From contig CALNZX010000002.1 of assembly GCA_942491105.1 (NCBI GenBank), positions 409,145 through 473,144 on the forward strand: 64,000 nt of DNA, written 5' to 3'. The stretch is from JBBEAM01 sp942491105. Lineage in GTDB: Bacteria > Pseudomonadota > Alphaproteobacteria > Kiloniellales > DSM-21159. Positions 25,850 to 34,691 of this stretch are shown in pieces. The translations under genes and the position numbers were made by a program. Positions within the stretch are counted from its first letter, which is position 1. Each line of letters starts with the position of its first letter. The notes below the pieces were generated by a model. The model ran no database searches. It had not been told where the DNA came from and worked only from the letters and a program-made list of their open reading frames with translations.

Positions 25850-26494
25850 ATGCGAAAATTTCTCCTGCTCCTCGCCGCCGCGCTGCTGCTGCCCTTCGCC
25901 GGGGATCGCGCCGCCGCCTCCGAACAATTCGAACTGCTCGCCTACGGGGATTCCCTGGTGCATGGCTACGGCCTGCCGTCGCCGGATAACTTCCCTTCGC
26001 AGCTGCAGGCCGCGCTGCGCGCCGAGGGGCATGACGTCGAGGTTGTGAACGGAGGCAACTCCGGAGACACCAGCGCCGCCGGACTGGCGCGTCTCGACTG
26101 GACCCTGAGCAGCCAGCCGCCGGACGCCGCGATCCTGGTGCTCGGCGCCAACGACGCCCTGCGCGGCCTCGATCCGGAAAAAACCTATGAGAACCTCGAC
26201 GCCCTGCTGAGCCGCTTCGCCGAGTTGAACGTGCCGGTGCTGCTTGCCGGAATGATGGCGCCGCGCAACCTCGGCGCCGACTACGCCGAGGAGTTCGACG
26301 CCGTATACCGGCGGCTGGCGGAAAAGCACAGGGTGGTGTTTTACCCCTTCTTCCTGGATGGCGTGGCCACCGAGCCGGGGTTCAATCAAGCCGATGGCAT
26401 CCACCCCAACGCCGCGGGCGTCGCCGAGATCGTCACGCGCATACTGCCCAAGGTGAAGGATCTGCTCGCCGAGGCGGAAGCGGCCCATGGCTGA
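25850..26494 (+). CDS. tesA: Arylesterase / SGNH hydrolase, TesA-like
   Basis: A 214-residue periplasmic hydrolase. A signal peptide (1-24) leads into the SGNH blocks: GDSLVHGYGL (nucleophile Ser), the block II glycine in NGGNSGDT, GANDALRG (block III Asn) and DGIHPNAAG (Asp and His). TesA-type enzymes hydrolyse acyl-CoA, aryl esters and lysophospholipids. Divergence from the YbbA-YbbP pair is the conserved arrangement. Its last 8 bases overlap the start of the FIST gene, suggesting co-transcription. Confidence 0.92.
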   Translation: MRKFLLLLAAALLLPFAGDRAAASEQFELLAYGDSLVHGYGLPSPDNFPSQLQAALRAEGHDVEVVNGGNSGDTSAAGLARLDWTLSSQPPDAAILVLGANDALRGLDPEKTYENLDALLSRFAELNVPVLLAGMMAPRNLGADYAEEFDAVYRRLAEKHRVVFYPFFLDGVATEPGFNQADGIHPNAAGVAEIVTRILPKVKDLLAEAEAAHG

Positions 26495-27623
26495 GGCCGC
26501 GGTGCGTAACGAGCGTTTCGCGGCCGCCGTCGCCGCCGATGCCGCGCCGCAGGAACTGGCCGTGCAGGTGCTCGCCGCTCTGGGCGAGCTGCCCGAGGGG
26601 GTCAATCTCGGCTTTCTCTACGTGACCGAGCCGCTGGCCGAGCACACGGACCAGATTCTGGCGATCCTGCGCCGGGAAACCGGCGTTACCGACTGGTCCG
26701 GAAGCGCCGGTTTCGGCATCGCGGGCTGCGGCATCGAATATCACGACCGGCCGGCGGTCTCCGTGCTGCTGGGCCGCTTTCCGGAGGGCAGCGTGCGCCT
26801 GTTCGGACCGGTCAGCGCGGCGGCGCCGGGGCTGCGCGACGCCGATGCCGCCTGGGCCGCCACGCATCCGCCGGTCTTCGGCGTGGCCCATGGCGACCCG
26901 CAGCTTCCGGGTTTGCCCGAGCTGCTGGAACGGCTTTCCGCGGCGACCTCGACCTATTTCGTCGGCGGCCTGGCGGCGGCGCGCGAGGGCGCTCCGCGGC
27001 AAGAGGGCGAGCTGTTTCCCCAGGGGCTCTCCGGCGTGCTCTTCGACCCCCAGGTGCAGGTGGCGACCGGGCTGACCCAGGGCTGCACGCCGATCGGGCC
27101 GAAGCGCCGGATCACCGCAGCGGAACGCAACGTCTTGATCGAACTCGATGGCCGTCCCGCGCTGGAGGTTTTCAAGGAGGATATCGGCGAGCTGCTGGCC
27201 CGCGACCTCAACCGCGTGGCCGGTTACATCCATGTCGGCTTTCCGATTCTCGGCAGCGATACCGGCGACTATCTGGTGCGCAATCTGCTTGGGATCGACC
27301 CGGAGCAGAACCTGCTCGCCGTCGGCGCGATGGTACAGCCGGGCGAAACCCTGATGTTCTGCCGGCGGGATCACAAGGCCGCCAAGCAGGATCTCGAGCG
27401 CATGCTGACGGAGGTGACGCGCCGCGCCGGAGGTCCGGCCAAGGCGGCGTTGTATTATTCCTGCGTGGCGCGCGGGCAGCACCTCTTCGGCGGCAATTCC
27501 GAAGAGCTGCGCCAGGTGCGCGAGGGCATCGGGGAAATACCGCTGAGCGGATTTTTCGCCAATGGCGAGATTTGCAATGACCGTCTCTACGGCTATACCG
27601 GTGTCTTAACGCTTCTGCTCTAA
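26487..27623 (+). CDS. FIST domain signal-transduction protein
   Basis: A 378-residue protein with an N-terminal FIST_N domain (about 30-210) and FIST_C domain (about 225-360). Recognisable features are the GSAGFGIAGCGIEYHDRPAVSV strand pattern, the QGCTPIGPKRRIT junction and the C-terminal CVARGQHLFGGNSEELRQV ... PLSGFFANGEI block. FIST domains are proposed to sense small ligands such as amino acids and are found with kinase or cyclic-nucleotide modules; this one is free-standing. It overlaps the esterase stop by 8 bases. Confidence 0.9.
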   Translation: MAEAAVRNERFAAAVAADAAPQELAVQVLAALGELPEGVNLGFLYVTEPLAEHTDQILAILRRETGVTDWSGSAGFGIAGCGIEYHDRPAVSVLLGRFPEGSVRLFGPVSAAAPGLRDADAAWAATHPPVFGVAHGDPQLPGLPELLERLSAATSTYFVGGLAAAREGAPRQEGELFPQGLSGVLFDPQVQVATGLTQGCTPIGPKRRITAAERNVLIELDGRPALEVFKEDIGELLARDLNRVAGYIHVGFPILGSDTGDYLVRNLLGIDPEQNLLAVGAMVQPGETLMFCRRDHKAAKQDLERMLTEVTRRAGGPAKAALYYSCVARGQHLFGGNSEELRQVREGIGEIPLSGFFANGEICNDRLYGYTGVLTLLL

Positions 27624-27696
27624 CGGGCTTCCTATCCTGTGGCGGTGCGCGTAGCGCGCGGCGACGCTCGGAGCATTTTTTTTGGGGGACTACACC

Positions 27697-28737
27697 ATGG
27701 AAACGCGTCCACTCGGCCGCAGCGGCATCAAGGTCAGCGCGATCTGCCTCGGCACCATGACCTGGGGCGAGCAGAACAGCCAGGACGAAGCCTTCGCGCA
27801 GATGGACTACGCTCTCGACCGGGGCGTTTTCTTCTGGGACGCGGCGGAGATGTATCCCGTGGCGCCGCGCCGCGAGACCTATGGCCGGACCGAGGAGATC
27901 ATCGGCAACTGGTTCGCCAGCCGCGGGCAGCGCGACCGGGTCGTCGTCGCCACCAAGGTGGTCGGCCCCGGCAGCCGCTTCGGCTACGTGCGCGACGGCA
28001 AGCCCCGGCTCGACCGCAAGAACATCCTGGCCGCGGTGGACGCCAGCCTGCAGCGCCTGCAGAGCGACTATATCGACCTCTACCAGCTGCACTGGCCGGA
28101 CCGGAACGCGAATATCTTCGGCCAGATCGAATACACCCACGATCCAGCTGAAGAGATGACCCCGCTGGAGGAGACCCTGGGCGCCTTGGACGAGGCGGTG
28201 AAGGCCGGAAAGATCAGGCAGGTCGGCGTGTCCAACGAGACGGCCTGGGGGTTGATGAAATACCTCGCGCTGGCCGAGGCCGGGCTGGGGCCGCGCATGG
28301 TCTCGATCCAGAATTCATACAATCTGATCAACCGCACTTTCGAGCAGGCCCTGGCGGAGGTGGCCCATCGCGAGGACTGCGGTCTGCTGGCCTACGCCCC
28401 GATCGCCGCCGGCGCGCTGACCGGCAAGTACCTGGGCGGCCGCAAGCCCGAGGGCGCGCGAATGACGCTGTTTCCGCAGAACACCCGCTACTTCACGCCG
28501 CGTGCGATCGAGGCGACGGCGGAATACGTGGCGCTGGCCGAGACGCAGGGCCTCAAGCCCGCGCAGATGGCGGGCGCCTTCGTCTATTCCCGGCCCTTCG
28601 TCACCGCCTCGATTGTCGGCGCGACCAGTCTGGAGCAGCTCGAACTGCAGATCGATGCCGCTGGGCTGCAGCTGTCCCAGGAGGTGCTGGATGGGATCGC
28701 GGCGATTCACGCCCGCTATACCTATCCCTGCTCCTAG
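27697..28737 (+). CDS. Aldo/keto reductase, Tas-like
   Basis: A 346-residue NADPH-dependent aldo/keto reductase with the Tas subgroup pattern. It has an N-terminal METRPLGRSGIKVS, the catalytic tetrad (Asp in FFWDAAEMYPV with its Tyr, Lys in VVATKVV, His in LYQLHWPDR) and a C-terminal VGATSLEQL cofactor site. The ATG at 27697 has GGGGGA 8 bases upstream; the TTG five codons earlier is inside that RBS. The physiological carbonyl substrate is unknown. Confidence 0.93.
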   Translation: METRPLGRSGIKVSAICLGTMTWGEQNSQDEAFAQMDYALDRGVFFWDAAEMYPVAPRRETYGRTEEIIGNWFASRGQRDRVVVATKVVGPGSRFGYVRDGKPRLDRKNILAAVDASLQRLQSDYIDLYQLHWPDRNANIFGQIEYTHDPAEEMTPLEETLGALDEAVKAGKIRQVGVSNETAWGLMKYLALAEAGLGPRMVSIQNSYNLINRTFEQALAEVAHREDCGLLAYAPIAAGALTGKYLGGRKPEGARMTLFPQNTRYFTPRAIEATAEYVALAETQGLKPAQMAGAFVYSRPFVTASIVGATSLEQLELQIDAAGLQLSQEVLDGIAAIHARYTYPCS

Positions 28738-28800
28738 CCTAAACTTTTTCCGCGTCACCGAGTAGCGGGACGCGGCTCGAAACCGTCGGAGGGCAAAACC

Positions 28801-29340
28801 CTGCGCCTTTTCGTCGCCCTCAGTCTTCCCGAAGACATTCGCGAGCGCCTCGCGATAATGGCCAGCGGCCTGCCCGCCGCGCGCTGGGTCAAGGCGGAGA
28901 ACTATCACATCACGCTGCGCTTCATCGGCGAGGTCGACAATAGCGTCGCGGCCGACATCGACGATGCCCTCAGCGGCATTCACATGCCGGAGTTCGAGCT
29001 CTCGCTGGCCGGCATCGGCCAGTTCGGCGAAGGCCGCAAGCTGCGCTCCGTCTGGGCCGGTGTGGAAGGCGGCGAACCCCTGGTCCGGCTGCAGACCAAG
29101 GTGGAGAACGCCATCACGCGCGCCGGTGTCGCGCCCGAGGGCCGCAAGTTCAAACCGCATGTCACCCTGGCCCGTTTCAAGGAGTCGCCGGGCCCGAAAA
29201 TCGGCGAGTATCTCGGCAGCCACGGACTGTTCCGCAGCCAGCCTTTCATGGTGCGCGACTTCGTGCTGTTCTCCTCGTTCCTGGCCCGCGAAGGCGCCAT
29301 CTACCGGCCGGAGGCGATTTACGAACTCGACCGCGCCTAG
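28801..29340 (+). CDS. thpR: RNA 2',3'-cyclic phosphodiesterase, with CTG start
   Basis: A 179-residue member of the 2H phosphoesterase superfamily (ThpR/LigT). It has two catalytic HxTx motifs, YHITLRF and PHVTLARF, near residues 39 and 122. The family starts with LRLFVALxLP, encoded here from 28801, but no ATG, GTG or TTG exists in frame between the stop at 28735-28737 and an ATG at 28858 that would delete the first strand. CTG at 28801 has GGAGG exactly 8 bases upstream, so I take it as the start. It lies just after the aldo/keto reductase gene. Confidence 0.85.
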   Translation: MRLFVALSLPEDIRERLAIMASGLPAARWVKAENYHITLRFIGEVDNSVAADIDDALSGIHMPEFELSLAGIGQFGEGRKLRSVWAGVEGGEPLVRLQTKVENAITRAGVAPEGRKFKPHVTLARFKESPGPKIGEYLGSHGLFRSQPFMVRDFVLFSSFLAREGAIYRPEAIYELDRA

Positions 29341-29350
29341 GCCCGCCCCG

Positions 29351-30232
29351 TCAGCTCTGCTTGAGGTGCGTCTCGCGGTAAAAGATGTAGATACCGGCGG
29401 CGATCACCACCGCGGCGCCGAGCCAGACATAGAGGTCCGGAATTTCGCGCCAGAACAGGAAGCCGAGGATCGCGGCGACGACCAGCGCGATGTATTCGAA
29501 AGGGGCGATCACCGCGGCGGGGGCGAAGCGATAGGCCTGGGTGATGAAGAACATGCCCGTGCCGCCGACCAGACCGAGTGCGACGAAAACCGCGAAATCC
29601 TCAAGATCCGGGGTCTTCCAGCCGAGGGGCAGCAAGAAAGCGGACACCGCCATGCTAATGGCGGAGCCATAGAGCAGCAGCGCGGCGTTGCTGTCGCTGC
29701 GCGCCAGCATCCGCGTGGTCAGCATGATCATGGCGTAGCTGAAGGCGGCGATCAGGATTAGCAGCGCCGCCGGCTGGAAGCTGCCGGGGCCGGGGCGCAC
29801 CATGATCATCACCCCGGCGAAGCCTACCACGACGGCGGCCCAGCGCCGCGGCCCGACCCTCTCGCCGAGCAGCGGTACCGACAGCGCGGTCACCATCAGC
29901 GGGGCCGCGAAGGCGATCGCCGTGGCCTCGGCCAGGCCCAGACTGCGCAGCCCCGTGAAGAAACTGAACTGGGCCGTGACGCCGAGCAGGCCGCGCAGCA
30001 GATGCATCCGCCAGCGCCCCGTCCTGGGCAAGGCGAAGCCGCCGAGCTGCCAGACGATGACCAGGGTCGGCAGCAGGCCGAAGAGATTGCGGAAGAAAAC
30101 CACCTGGCCGATGGGGTAGCCCTCGCCCAGCCATTTCGCCATGCCGTCCATGCTGGCCATCATCGCCATGCCGACGATCATCGCGGCGATGCCCAGGCCG
30201 ACCCGGTCCTGCATGACGGTTTGTGGAGGCAT
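29351..30232 (-). CDS. DMT-superfamily (EamA) transporter 1
   Basis: A 293-residue protein with ten membrane helices formed by two EamA repeats (about 10-145 and 155-290). Typical marks are FFRNLFGLLP in helix 2, LAEATAIAFAAPLMVT and LLGERVGPRRW in the first repeat and FEYIALVVAAILGFLFWREIP in the second. EamA proteins usually export metabolites or amino acids. It is one of four intact relatives in 8 kb. It is convergent with thpR. Confidence 0.9.
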   Translation of the reverse strand: MPPQTVMQDRVGLGIAAMIVGMAMMASMDGMAKWLGEGYPIGQVVFFRNLFGLLPTLVIVWQLGGFALPRTGRWRMHLLRGLLGVTAQFSFFTGLRSLGLAEATAIAFAAPLMVTALSVPLLGERVGPRRWAAVVVGFAGVMIMVRPGPGSFQPAALLILIAAFSYAMIMLTTRMLARSDSNAALLLYGSAISMAVSAFLLPLGWKTPDLEDFAVFVALGLVGGTGMFFITQAYRFAPAAVIAPFEYIALVVAAILGFLFWREIPDLYVWLGAAVVIAAGIYIFYRETHLKQS

Positions 30233-30268
30233 GGCGCTATCCCAAGACGGCCGGTACGCGGACCTGCG

Positions 30269-30769
30269 TTACTGGGCGTCTTTTTCCAAGGCCCTGAGAA
30301 TTCCCTCGGCTCCGGCCTCGATCATATCGAGGGTCAGCTCGAAATCGGCCTCGGTTCCATAAAAGGGATCGGGCACGTCGAGCCGTTCCAGGCCGGGCTT
30401 GGCGCTGGCGTCGGGGGCCGTGTCCGGAGCGAAGTCCATGAAGTGGAACAGCCGGTCGCGGCGTCCCTCCGGCGCCTGGGGGTGCAGCCGCCGATAATGC
30501 TCCCGGTCCATGGCCAGAACCAAGGCGGCATCCTCGAAGGCTTCGGGGATGAACTTGCGGGCACGGATCGGCGAAAGGTCGTAGCCGCGCCTGGCCGCCG
30601 CCTCGATCGTGCGGCTGTCGGGCGGCTTGCCTTGGTGCCAGCCTTCCAGACCGTAGGATTCCACCGTATAGGCGGGGCCCCAAGGGGTTTGCCCGAGCTT
30701 GTGGCGCAGCACGCCCTCGGCGGTTGGCGAACGGCAGATGTTGCCGGTACAAACGAAGATGATTTTCAT
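30269..30769 (-). CDS. Low-molecular-weight protein-tyrosine phosphatase
   Basis: A 166-residue phosphatase. The P-loop CTGNICRSP (CX5R) is at residues 7-15 and the general-acid DPFYG motif near 128. Size and motif order fit the LMW-PTP family, which dephosphorylates tyrosine in regulatory or polysaccharide-export proteins. The ATG at 30769 (MKIIFVCTGN) is the conserved family start although its RBS is weak; the open frame upstream is a shadow. Confidence 0.92.
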   Translation of the reverse strand: MKIIFVCTGNICRSPTAEGVLRHKLGQTPWGPAYTVESYGLEGWHQGKPPDSRTIEAAARRGYDLSPIRARKFIPEAFEDAALVLAMDREHYRRLHPQAPEGRRDRLFHFMDFAPDTAPDASAKPGLERLDVPDPFYGTEADFELTLDMIEAGAEGILRALEKDAQ

Positions 30770-30941
30770 GATGAGACCCGAGCCGGAGTGTCGACATATC
30801 GAGCCATGACTACAGCAGAGGATAGAGGCCTTGTCATCCTGAGCGGGGCGGAACTGGCGAAAGAATCCGGCCTCGAGAGCCTCCGCCGGGCGCCGGGCCT
30901 GATGGGTCCGAGTTCGGCTATCGCCGGGGAGTCGCCGCGCG

Positions 30942-31526
30942 ATGGCTGAGGATCTGACGGCGCTGCTGGCCAAGGTGCGGGACTGCAGCCTCTGCGCCGA
31001 ACACCTGCCGCTCGGCCCCCGGCCGGTGGTGCGCGCGGGGCGAAAGGCGCAGGTGCTGATCGTCGGGCAGGCGCCGGGCACCAAGGTGCATGAAACCGGC
31101 ATTCCCTGGAACGACGCCTCGGGCAGGCGGCTGCGCGAATGGATGGGGGTCGACGACGCGACCTTCTACGACGCGGAGCGCATCGCCATCATGCCGATGG
31201 GCTTCTGCTATCCGGGCCGCGATCCGCGCGGCGGCGACAAACCGCCGCGCCCGGAGTGCGCGCCGCTGTGGCATCCGCCGCTGCTCGAGGCCTTGCCGCG
31301 GGTGACCTTGACCCTGCTGGTCGGCTCCTACGCCCAGGCGCGTTATCTGGGCAAGGCGCGCAAGCGGACCATGACCGAGACGATCCGCAACTGGCGCGAC
31401 TACGCGCCCGGGGTGCTGCCGTTGCCGCACCCGAGCTGGCGCAACACCGCCTGGCTGAAAAAGCACCCCTGGTTCGCCGCGGAGGTGCTGCCCCAGCTGC
31501 GCGAGCGGCTCGACAGGCTGCTGTAA
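30942..31526 (+). CDS. Uracil-DNA glycosylase family protein
   Basis: A 194-residue protein of the UDG superfamily in the group with the CSLCAEHLPLGPRP N-terminus and VLIVGQAPGTKVHETGIPWNDASG motif 1. The C-terminal motif 2 is LPLPHPSWRNTAWLKKHPWF. In this group the N-terminal cysteines are too few for the 4Fe-4S cluster of family 4/5 enzymes, and glycosylase activity is unproven. It may act in base-excision repair or bind nucleic acid. Confidence 0.85.
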   Translation: MAEDLTALLAKVRDCSLCAEHLPLGPRPVVRAGRKAQVLIVGQAPGTKVHETGIPWNDASGRRLREWMGVDDATFYDAERIAIMPMGFCYPGRDPRGGDKPPRPECAPLWHPPLLEALPRVTLTLLVGSYAQARYLGKARKRTMTETIRNWRDYAPGVLPLPHPSWRNTAWLKKHPWFAAEVLPQLRERLDRLL

Positions 31527-31588
31527 GCCGGGCTAGAGAGGATGCCTTCCGCCTAGCCTTGCGCTGCGGCCACCCGCGAGGTTTCCCG

Positions 31589-32536
31589 ATGCATCCCAAA
31601 TGGCACGGCATTCTGCTGCTCTCGACCGCGGTCGCGCTCTTCGCCGGGGTCGATGCCATGACCAAGTTCCTGCGCGCCGATTACGGCGCCATGCAGATGC
31701 TGTTCATCGCCATGGGTTTCTCCCTGATTCCGGTTGCCGCCCAGGGCTATTACGCCCAGGGGCGCGCGCTGTTCCACCTGCGGCGGCGGGGTTTGATGGC
31801 GGCGCAGATCCTGCTCGGCGCGGGCAGCCAGCTGCTCGTCTACTGGTCGCTGAAGACCCTTCCGCTGGCGCTGTTCAGCGTCATCGCCTTTACCGCGCCG
31901 CTGTTCCTGGTGCTGTTCTCCTGGCTGCTGCTGGGCGAGCGCATCGGGCCGCGCCGCGCCGCCGCCGTGGGGCTTGGCTTCGCCGGCGTGGTGCTCGCTT
32001 CGCTGCCGGAGATGCAGGGCTTGGAGGCCTCGGCGCTCAATCTCGCGGCGCTCGCGGCGCTGGCGGCCTCCCTGACCTACGCGCTGGTGCTGATCTCCAT
32101 CAATCGCATGGAGGAGGAGGGCACCGGCACGCTCGGCTTCTACAATACCCTGGGGCACGTGGTGCTGCTCTGGCCGGTGATCCTGATCGGCTGGCAGCCG
32201 GTGGAGGGCTGGGACTGGTTCTGGTTCGCCGCCCTCGGCTTTACCTCCGGCACCGCCTGGGTGATGACCGTCCACGCCTATCGCATCGCCGCGGCTTCGC
32301 TGCTGGCGTCCTACGAGTATCTCTATCTGGTCTGGGCCGGGCTGTTCGGCTTCGTCGTTTTCGACGAGCTGCTGGGTCTCGCCTTCTGGCTGTCGGCGCT
32401 GCTGATCGTCGGCAGCGGCCTCTATCTGGCGCGCCGCGAGCATATCGAGAGCGCCGCGTTGCATCACGCCGGGGAAATCAGAGCCGGAAAGGACGGTAAC
32501 AAGGACGGCGGGACAGAGGTGGGGAAAAGCCCTTAG
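31589..32536 (+). CDS. DMT-superfamily (EamA) transporter 2
   Basis: A 315-residue ten-helix EamA transporter with a soluble Lys/Gly-rich tail. Repeat marks are SVIAFTAPLFLVLFSWLLLG plus ERIGPRRAAA in the first half and YEYLYLVWAGLFGFVVFDE in the second. The ATG at 31589 follows GAGG; the longer open frame upstream overlaps the UDG gene and is non-coding. The substrate is unknown. Confidence 0.88.
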   Translation: MHPKWHGILLLSTAVALFAGVDAMTKFLRADYGAMQMLFIAMGFSLIPVAAQGYYAQGRALFHLRRRGLMAAQILLGAGSQLLVYWSLKTLPLALFSVIAFTAPLFLVLFSWLLLGERIGPRRAAAVGLGFAGVVLASLPEMQGLEASALNLAALAALAASLTYALVLISINRMEEEGTGTLGFYNTLGHVVLLWPVILIGWQPVEGWDWFWFAALGFTSGTAWVMTVHAYRIAAASLLASYEYLYLVWAGLFGFVVFDELLGLAFWLSALLIVGSGLYLARREHIESAALHHAGEIRAGKDGNKDGGTEVGKSP

Positions 32537-32949
32537 GCGGACATCTCGATGCGGTCCATGTCCTCGTCGGAAAAGCCGAAGTGATGGCCGATCTCGTGAA
32601 TCAGGACATGCCGCACCACGCGCACCAGGTCTTCCTCCATCTCGCACCAATAGTCGAGGATCGGGCGGCGGTAGAGGTAGATCATGTCGAGGTCCTCGCT
32701 CTGCGCGAGCACGCTCTGGTGCAGCAGATCGACTCCCCGGTAAAGGCCGAGCAAGTCGAAGGGCGATTCCAGCTCCAGCTCTTCCATGGTTTCGTCGTCG
32801 GGAAAGTCGTCGACGCGGATAACCACGTTGGAGAGGTGTTTGCGCAGCTGCTCCGGGATCGCGGTCAGGGCTTCCTGAGCGATGCTTTCCAGGTCCGCGA
32901 CGCTGGGCGGGTTGGACAGGGCGTTGATGTTCAAGGCCTTTCTGGCCAT
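32533..32949 (-). CDS. MMP-like zinc metallopeptidase family protein
   Basis: A 138-residue cytosolic protein of the short bacterial family with a zincin motif near the C-terminus. VRHVLIHEIGHHFGFSDEDM gives HExxH plus the downstream acidic ligand. The SVADLESIAQEALTAIPE start and IYLYRRPILDYW strand are typical. Peptidase activity has not been shown for most members. The ATG at 32949 (AGGAA upstream) is preferred to one at 33006. The gene overlaps the convergent transporter stop by 4 bases. Confidence 0.85.
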   Translation of the reverse strand: MARKALNINALSNPPSVADLESIAQEALTAIPEQLRKHLSNVVIRVDDFPDDETMEELELESPFDLLGLYRGVDLLHQSVLAQSEDLDMIYLYRRPILDYWCEMEEDLVRVVRHVLIHEIGHHFGFSDEDMDRIEMSA

Positions 32950-33061
32950 GTTGCAGTTCCTGTTCAGCTCTCGAGCGGCCTGGGCCGGAGTCCTTGTCGC
33001 AGTCATTCAACCGCCTGCTAACATGTAATGCTCAAGAAATCCAACTCAAGGAGGCGAGTCC

Positions 33062-33355
33062 ATGGCCGATGTTTTGACTCCCGAGGCCCGCGCGGCGGCG
33101 CTGGAGGCGCTCGACGGCTGGGAACTGGCGGCCGGCGGGACCGCGATTCGCAAGAGCTTCAAGTTCAAGTCCTTCAACGCGGCCTGGGGCTTCATGAGCC
33201 GCGTCGCCCTGGCGGCGGAGAAGATGGACCACCATCCGGAATGGTCCAACGTCTACAACAAGGTCGAGATTCTGCTGACCAGCCACGACCTGGGCACGCT
33301 GAGCGAGCGCGACGTGAAGCTGGCCCGCAAGATCGAGATCTACGCCAGGGACTAG
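33062..33355 (+). CDS. phhB: 4a-hydroxytetrahydrobiopterin dehydratase
   Basis: A 97-residue pterin-4a-carbinolamine dehydratase. The catalytic set EKMDHHPEW (two adjacent His plus Trp) and NKVEILLTSHDLGTLSERD is complete. The enzyme regenerates tetrahydrobiopterin after aromatic amino acid hydroxylation; no phenylalanine hydroxylase is adjacent, so it may serve another pterin enzyme. AAGGAGG lies 9 bases before the ATG. The DUF1801 gene follows after 5 bases. Confidence 0.95.
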   Translation: MADVLTPEARAAALEALDGWELAAGGTAIRKSFKFKSFNAAWGFMSRVALAAEKMDHHPEWSNVYNKVEILLTSHDLGTLSERDVKLARKIEIYARD

Positions 33356-33360
33356 CGCCG

Positions 33361-33813
33361 ATGAAGGATAAGACGGAACGCAGGCCGGCCCCGCTGGCGC
33401 CCGAGGTCGAGCCCGTCTTCGCGGCCTATCCTCCGGAGATCCGCGCGCGGCTGCTCGACCTGCGCCGGCTGATCCTGGAGACCGCGGCGGCGACGCCGGG
33501 CGTCGGCCCTCTCGAGGAAACCCTGAAATGGGGCCAGCCCAGCTACCTGACGGCGGAGAGCAAGAGCGGATCCACCGTCAGGATCGACCGGGCCAAGGAC
33601 GAGCCGGGCCAGCCCAGGGAGCGCGTCGCCGTCTACTTTCACTGCGGCAGCGGCCTGGTCGAGTCCTTCAAGGAGCTCTATCCCAGGGAGCTGTCCTACA
33701 GTGGCCGCCGCGCCATTGTCTTCGCGCCCGGCGAGGACATCCAGGAAGCGCCGCTGCGCCACTGTCTCGCCCTGGCGCTGACCCACCACCTGCGCAGGGC
33801 GCGGCGGCGCTAG
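33361..33813 (+). CDS. DUF1801 domain protein
   Basis: A 150-residue YdhG/DUF1801-like protein. It has an initial IRARLLDLRRLILETA helix, the GPLEETLKWGQPSYLT motif, a VAVYFHCGSGLVESFKELYP strand-helix and a C-terminal CLALALTHH helix. The family has an SCP2-independent small alpha/beta fold of unknown role. It is 5 bases downstream of phhB and probably co-transcribed. Confidence 0.88.
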   Translation: MKDKTERRPAPLAPEVEPVFAAYPPEIRARLLDLRRLILETAAATPGVGPLEETLKWGQPSYLTAESKSGSTVRIDRAKDEPGQPRERVAVYFHCGSGLVESFKELYPRELSYSGRRAIVFAPGEDIQEAPLRHCLALALTHHLRRARRR

Positions 33814-33816
33814 GCC

Positions 33817-34572
33817 TCACTGCATGCGCATCGCGCCGTCGAGGCGGATGGTATCGGCGTTGAGATAGACGTTCTCGCAGATATGCAGCACCAGCCGCGC
33901 GTACTCGTCGGGCTTGCCGAGGCGCTTGGGGAAGGGCACCTGGGCGGCCAGGTTGTCCTGAACCTCCTGAGGCATGCCGAGCAGCATCGGCGTCTCGAAC
34001 AGGCCCGGCGCGATGGTCATCACTCGCACGCCGTGGCGGGTCATCTCGCGGGCGATCGGCAGCATCATGCCCTTCACGCCGGCCTTGGAGGCGGCGTAGG
34101 CGGCCTGCCCGAGCTGGCCCTCGACCGAGGCGATCGAGGCGGTGGAAACGATCACGCCGCGCTCGCCATCGGCCAGTTCCTCCATCTGAACCATGTCGGC
34201 GGCGGCCAGGCGGATCATGTTGAAGGTGCCGTTGAGGTTGATGTCCACGGCCTTCTGGAAATGCTCCAGCGGGCAGGGGCCGTCGCGGCCGACCACCCGC
34301 TTGGCCGGGGCGACGCCGGCGCAGTTGACCAGGATGCGGGCCGGGCCGTGGGCCTCGCGCGCCTTGGCCACCGCCGCCTCGCCGGATTCGGCGGAGGTCA
34401 CGTCGCATTCGATGGCCAGGCCGCCGGTTTCCTTGGCGACCTTCTCGGCGCCCTCCATGTTGACGTCGAGCAGCGCCACCTTGACGCCCTGGGCCGCCAG
34501 CAGGCGCGCCGTCTCGGCCCCCAGGCCGGAACCGCCGCCGCTGATCAGCGCGGCTTCACCCTGTACCTTCAT
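33817..34572 (-). CDS. SDR-family dehydrogenase, 3-hydroxyacyl-CoA (HSD17B10-like) type
   Basis: A 251-residue short-chain dehydrogenase. It has SGGGSGLGAETA (cofactor loop), LLDVN with the NAD-selecting Asp, NCAGVAPA, the long insertion VVGRDGPCPLEHFQ, TASIASVEGQLGQAAYAASKAG (Ser, Tyr, Lys) and APGLFETPML. The insertion and the LGKPDEYARLVLHI stretch are typical of HSD17B10/short-chain 3-hydroxyacyl-CoA dehydrogenases of beta-oxidation. The ATG at 34572 has GAGGGAG upstream. Convergent with the DUF1801 gene. Confidence 0.92.
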   Translation of the reverse strand: MKVQGEAALISGGGSGLGAETARLLAAQGVKVALLDVNMEGAEKVAKETGGLAIECDVTSAESGEAAVAKAREAHGPARILVNCAGVAPAKRVVGRDGPCPLEHFQKAVDINLNGTFNMIRLAAADMVQMEELADGERGVIVSTASIASVEGQLGQAAYAASKAGVKGMMLPIAREMTRHGVRVMTIAPGLFETPMLLGMPQEVQDNLAAQVPFPKRLGKPDEYARLVLHICENVYLNADTIRLDGAMRMQ

Positions 34573-34691
34573 CGCTTTGTCTCCCTCTCGCGGGTTGGAA
34601 TTGCGCGGGTCTATAGCAAATCGGCCCGGCAAGGGCGAGCGCCATGGCGCGCGGATTGCGATTGCGGCGCGGCGGAACCATATCCAGGGGC

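Noticed and set aside
30770..30941. GTCATCCTGAGC ... GAAAGAATCC stretch resembling a common dispersed intergenic element
   Set aside because: Only one copy is visible in the window, so a repeat family cannot be supported from this sequence.
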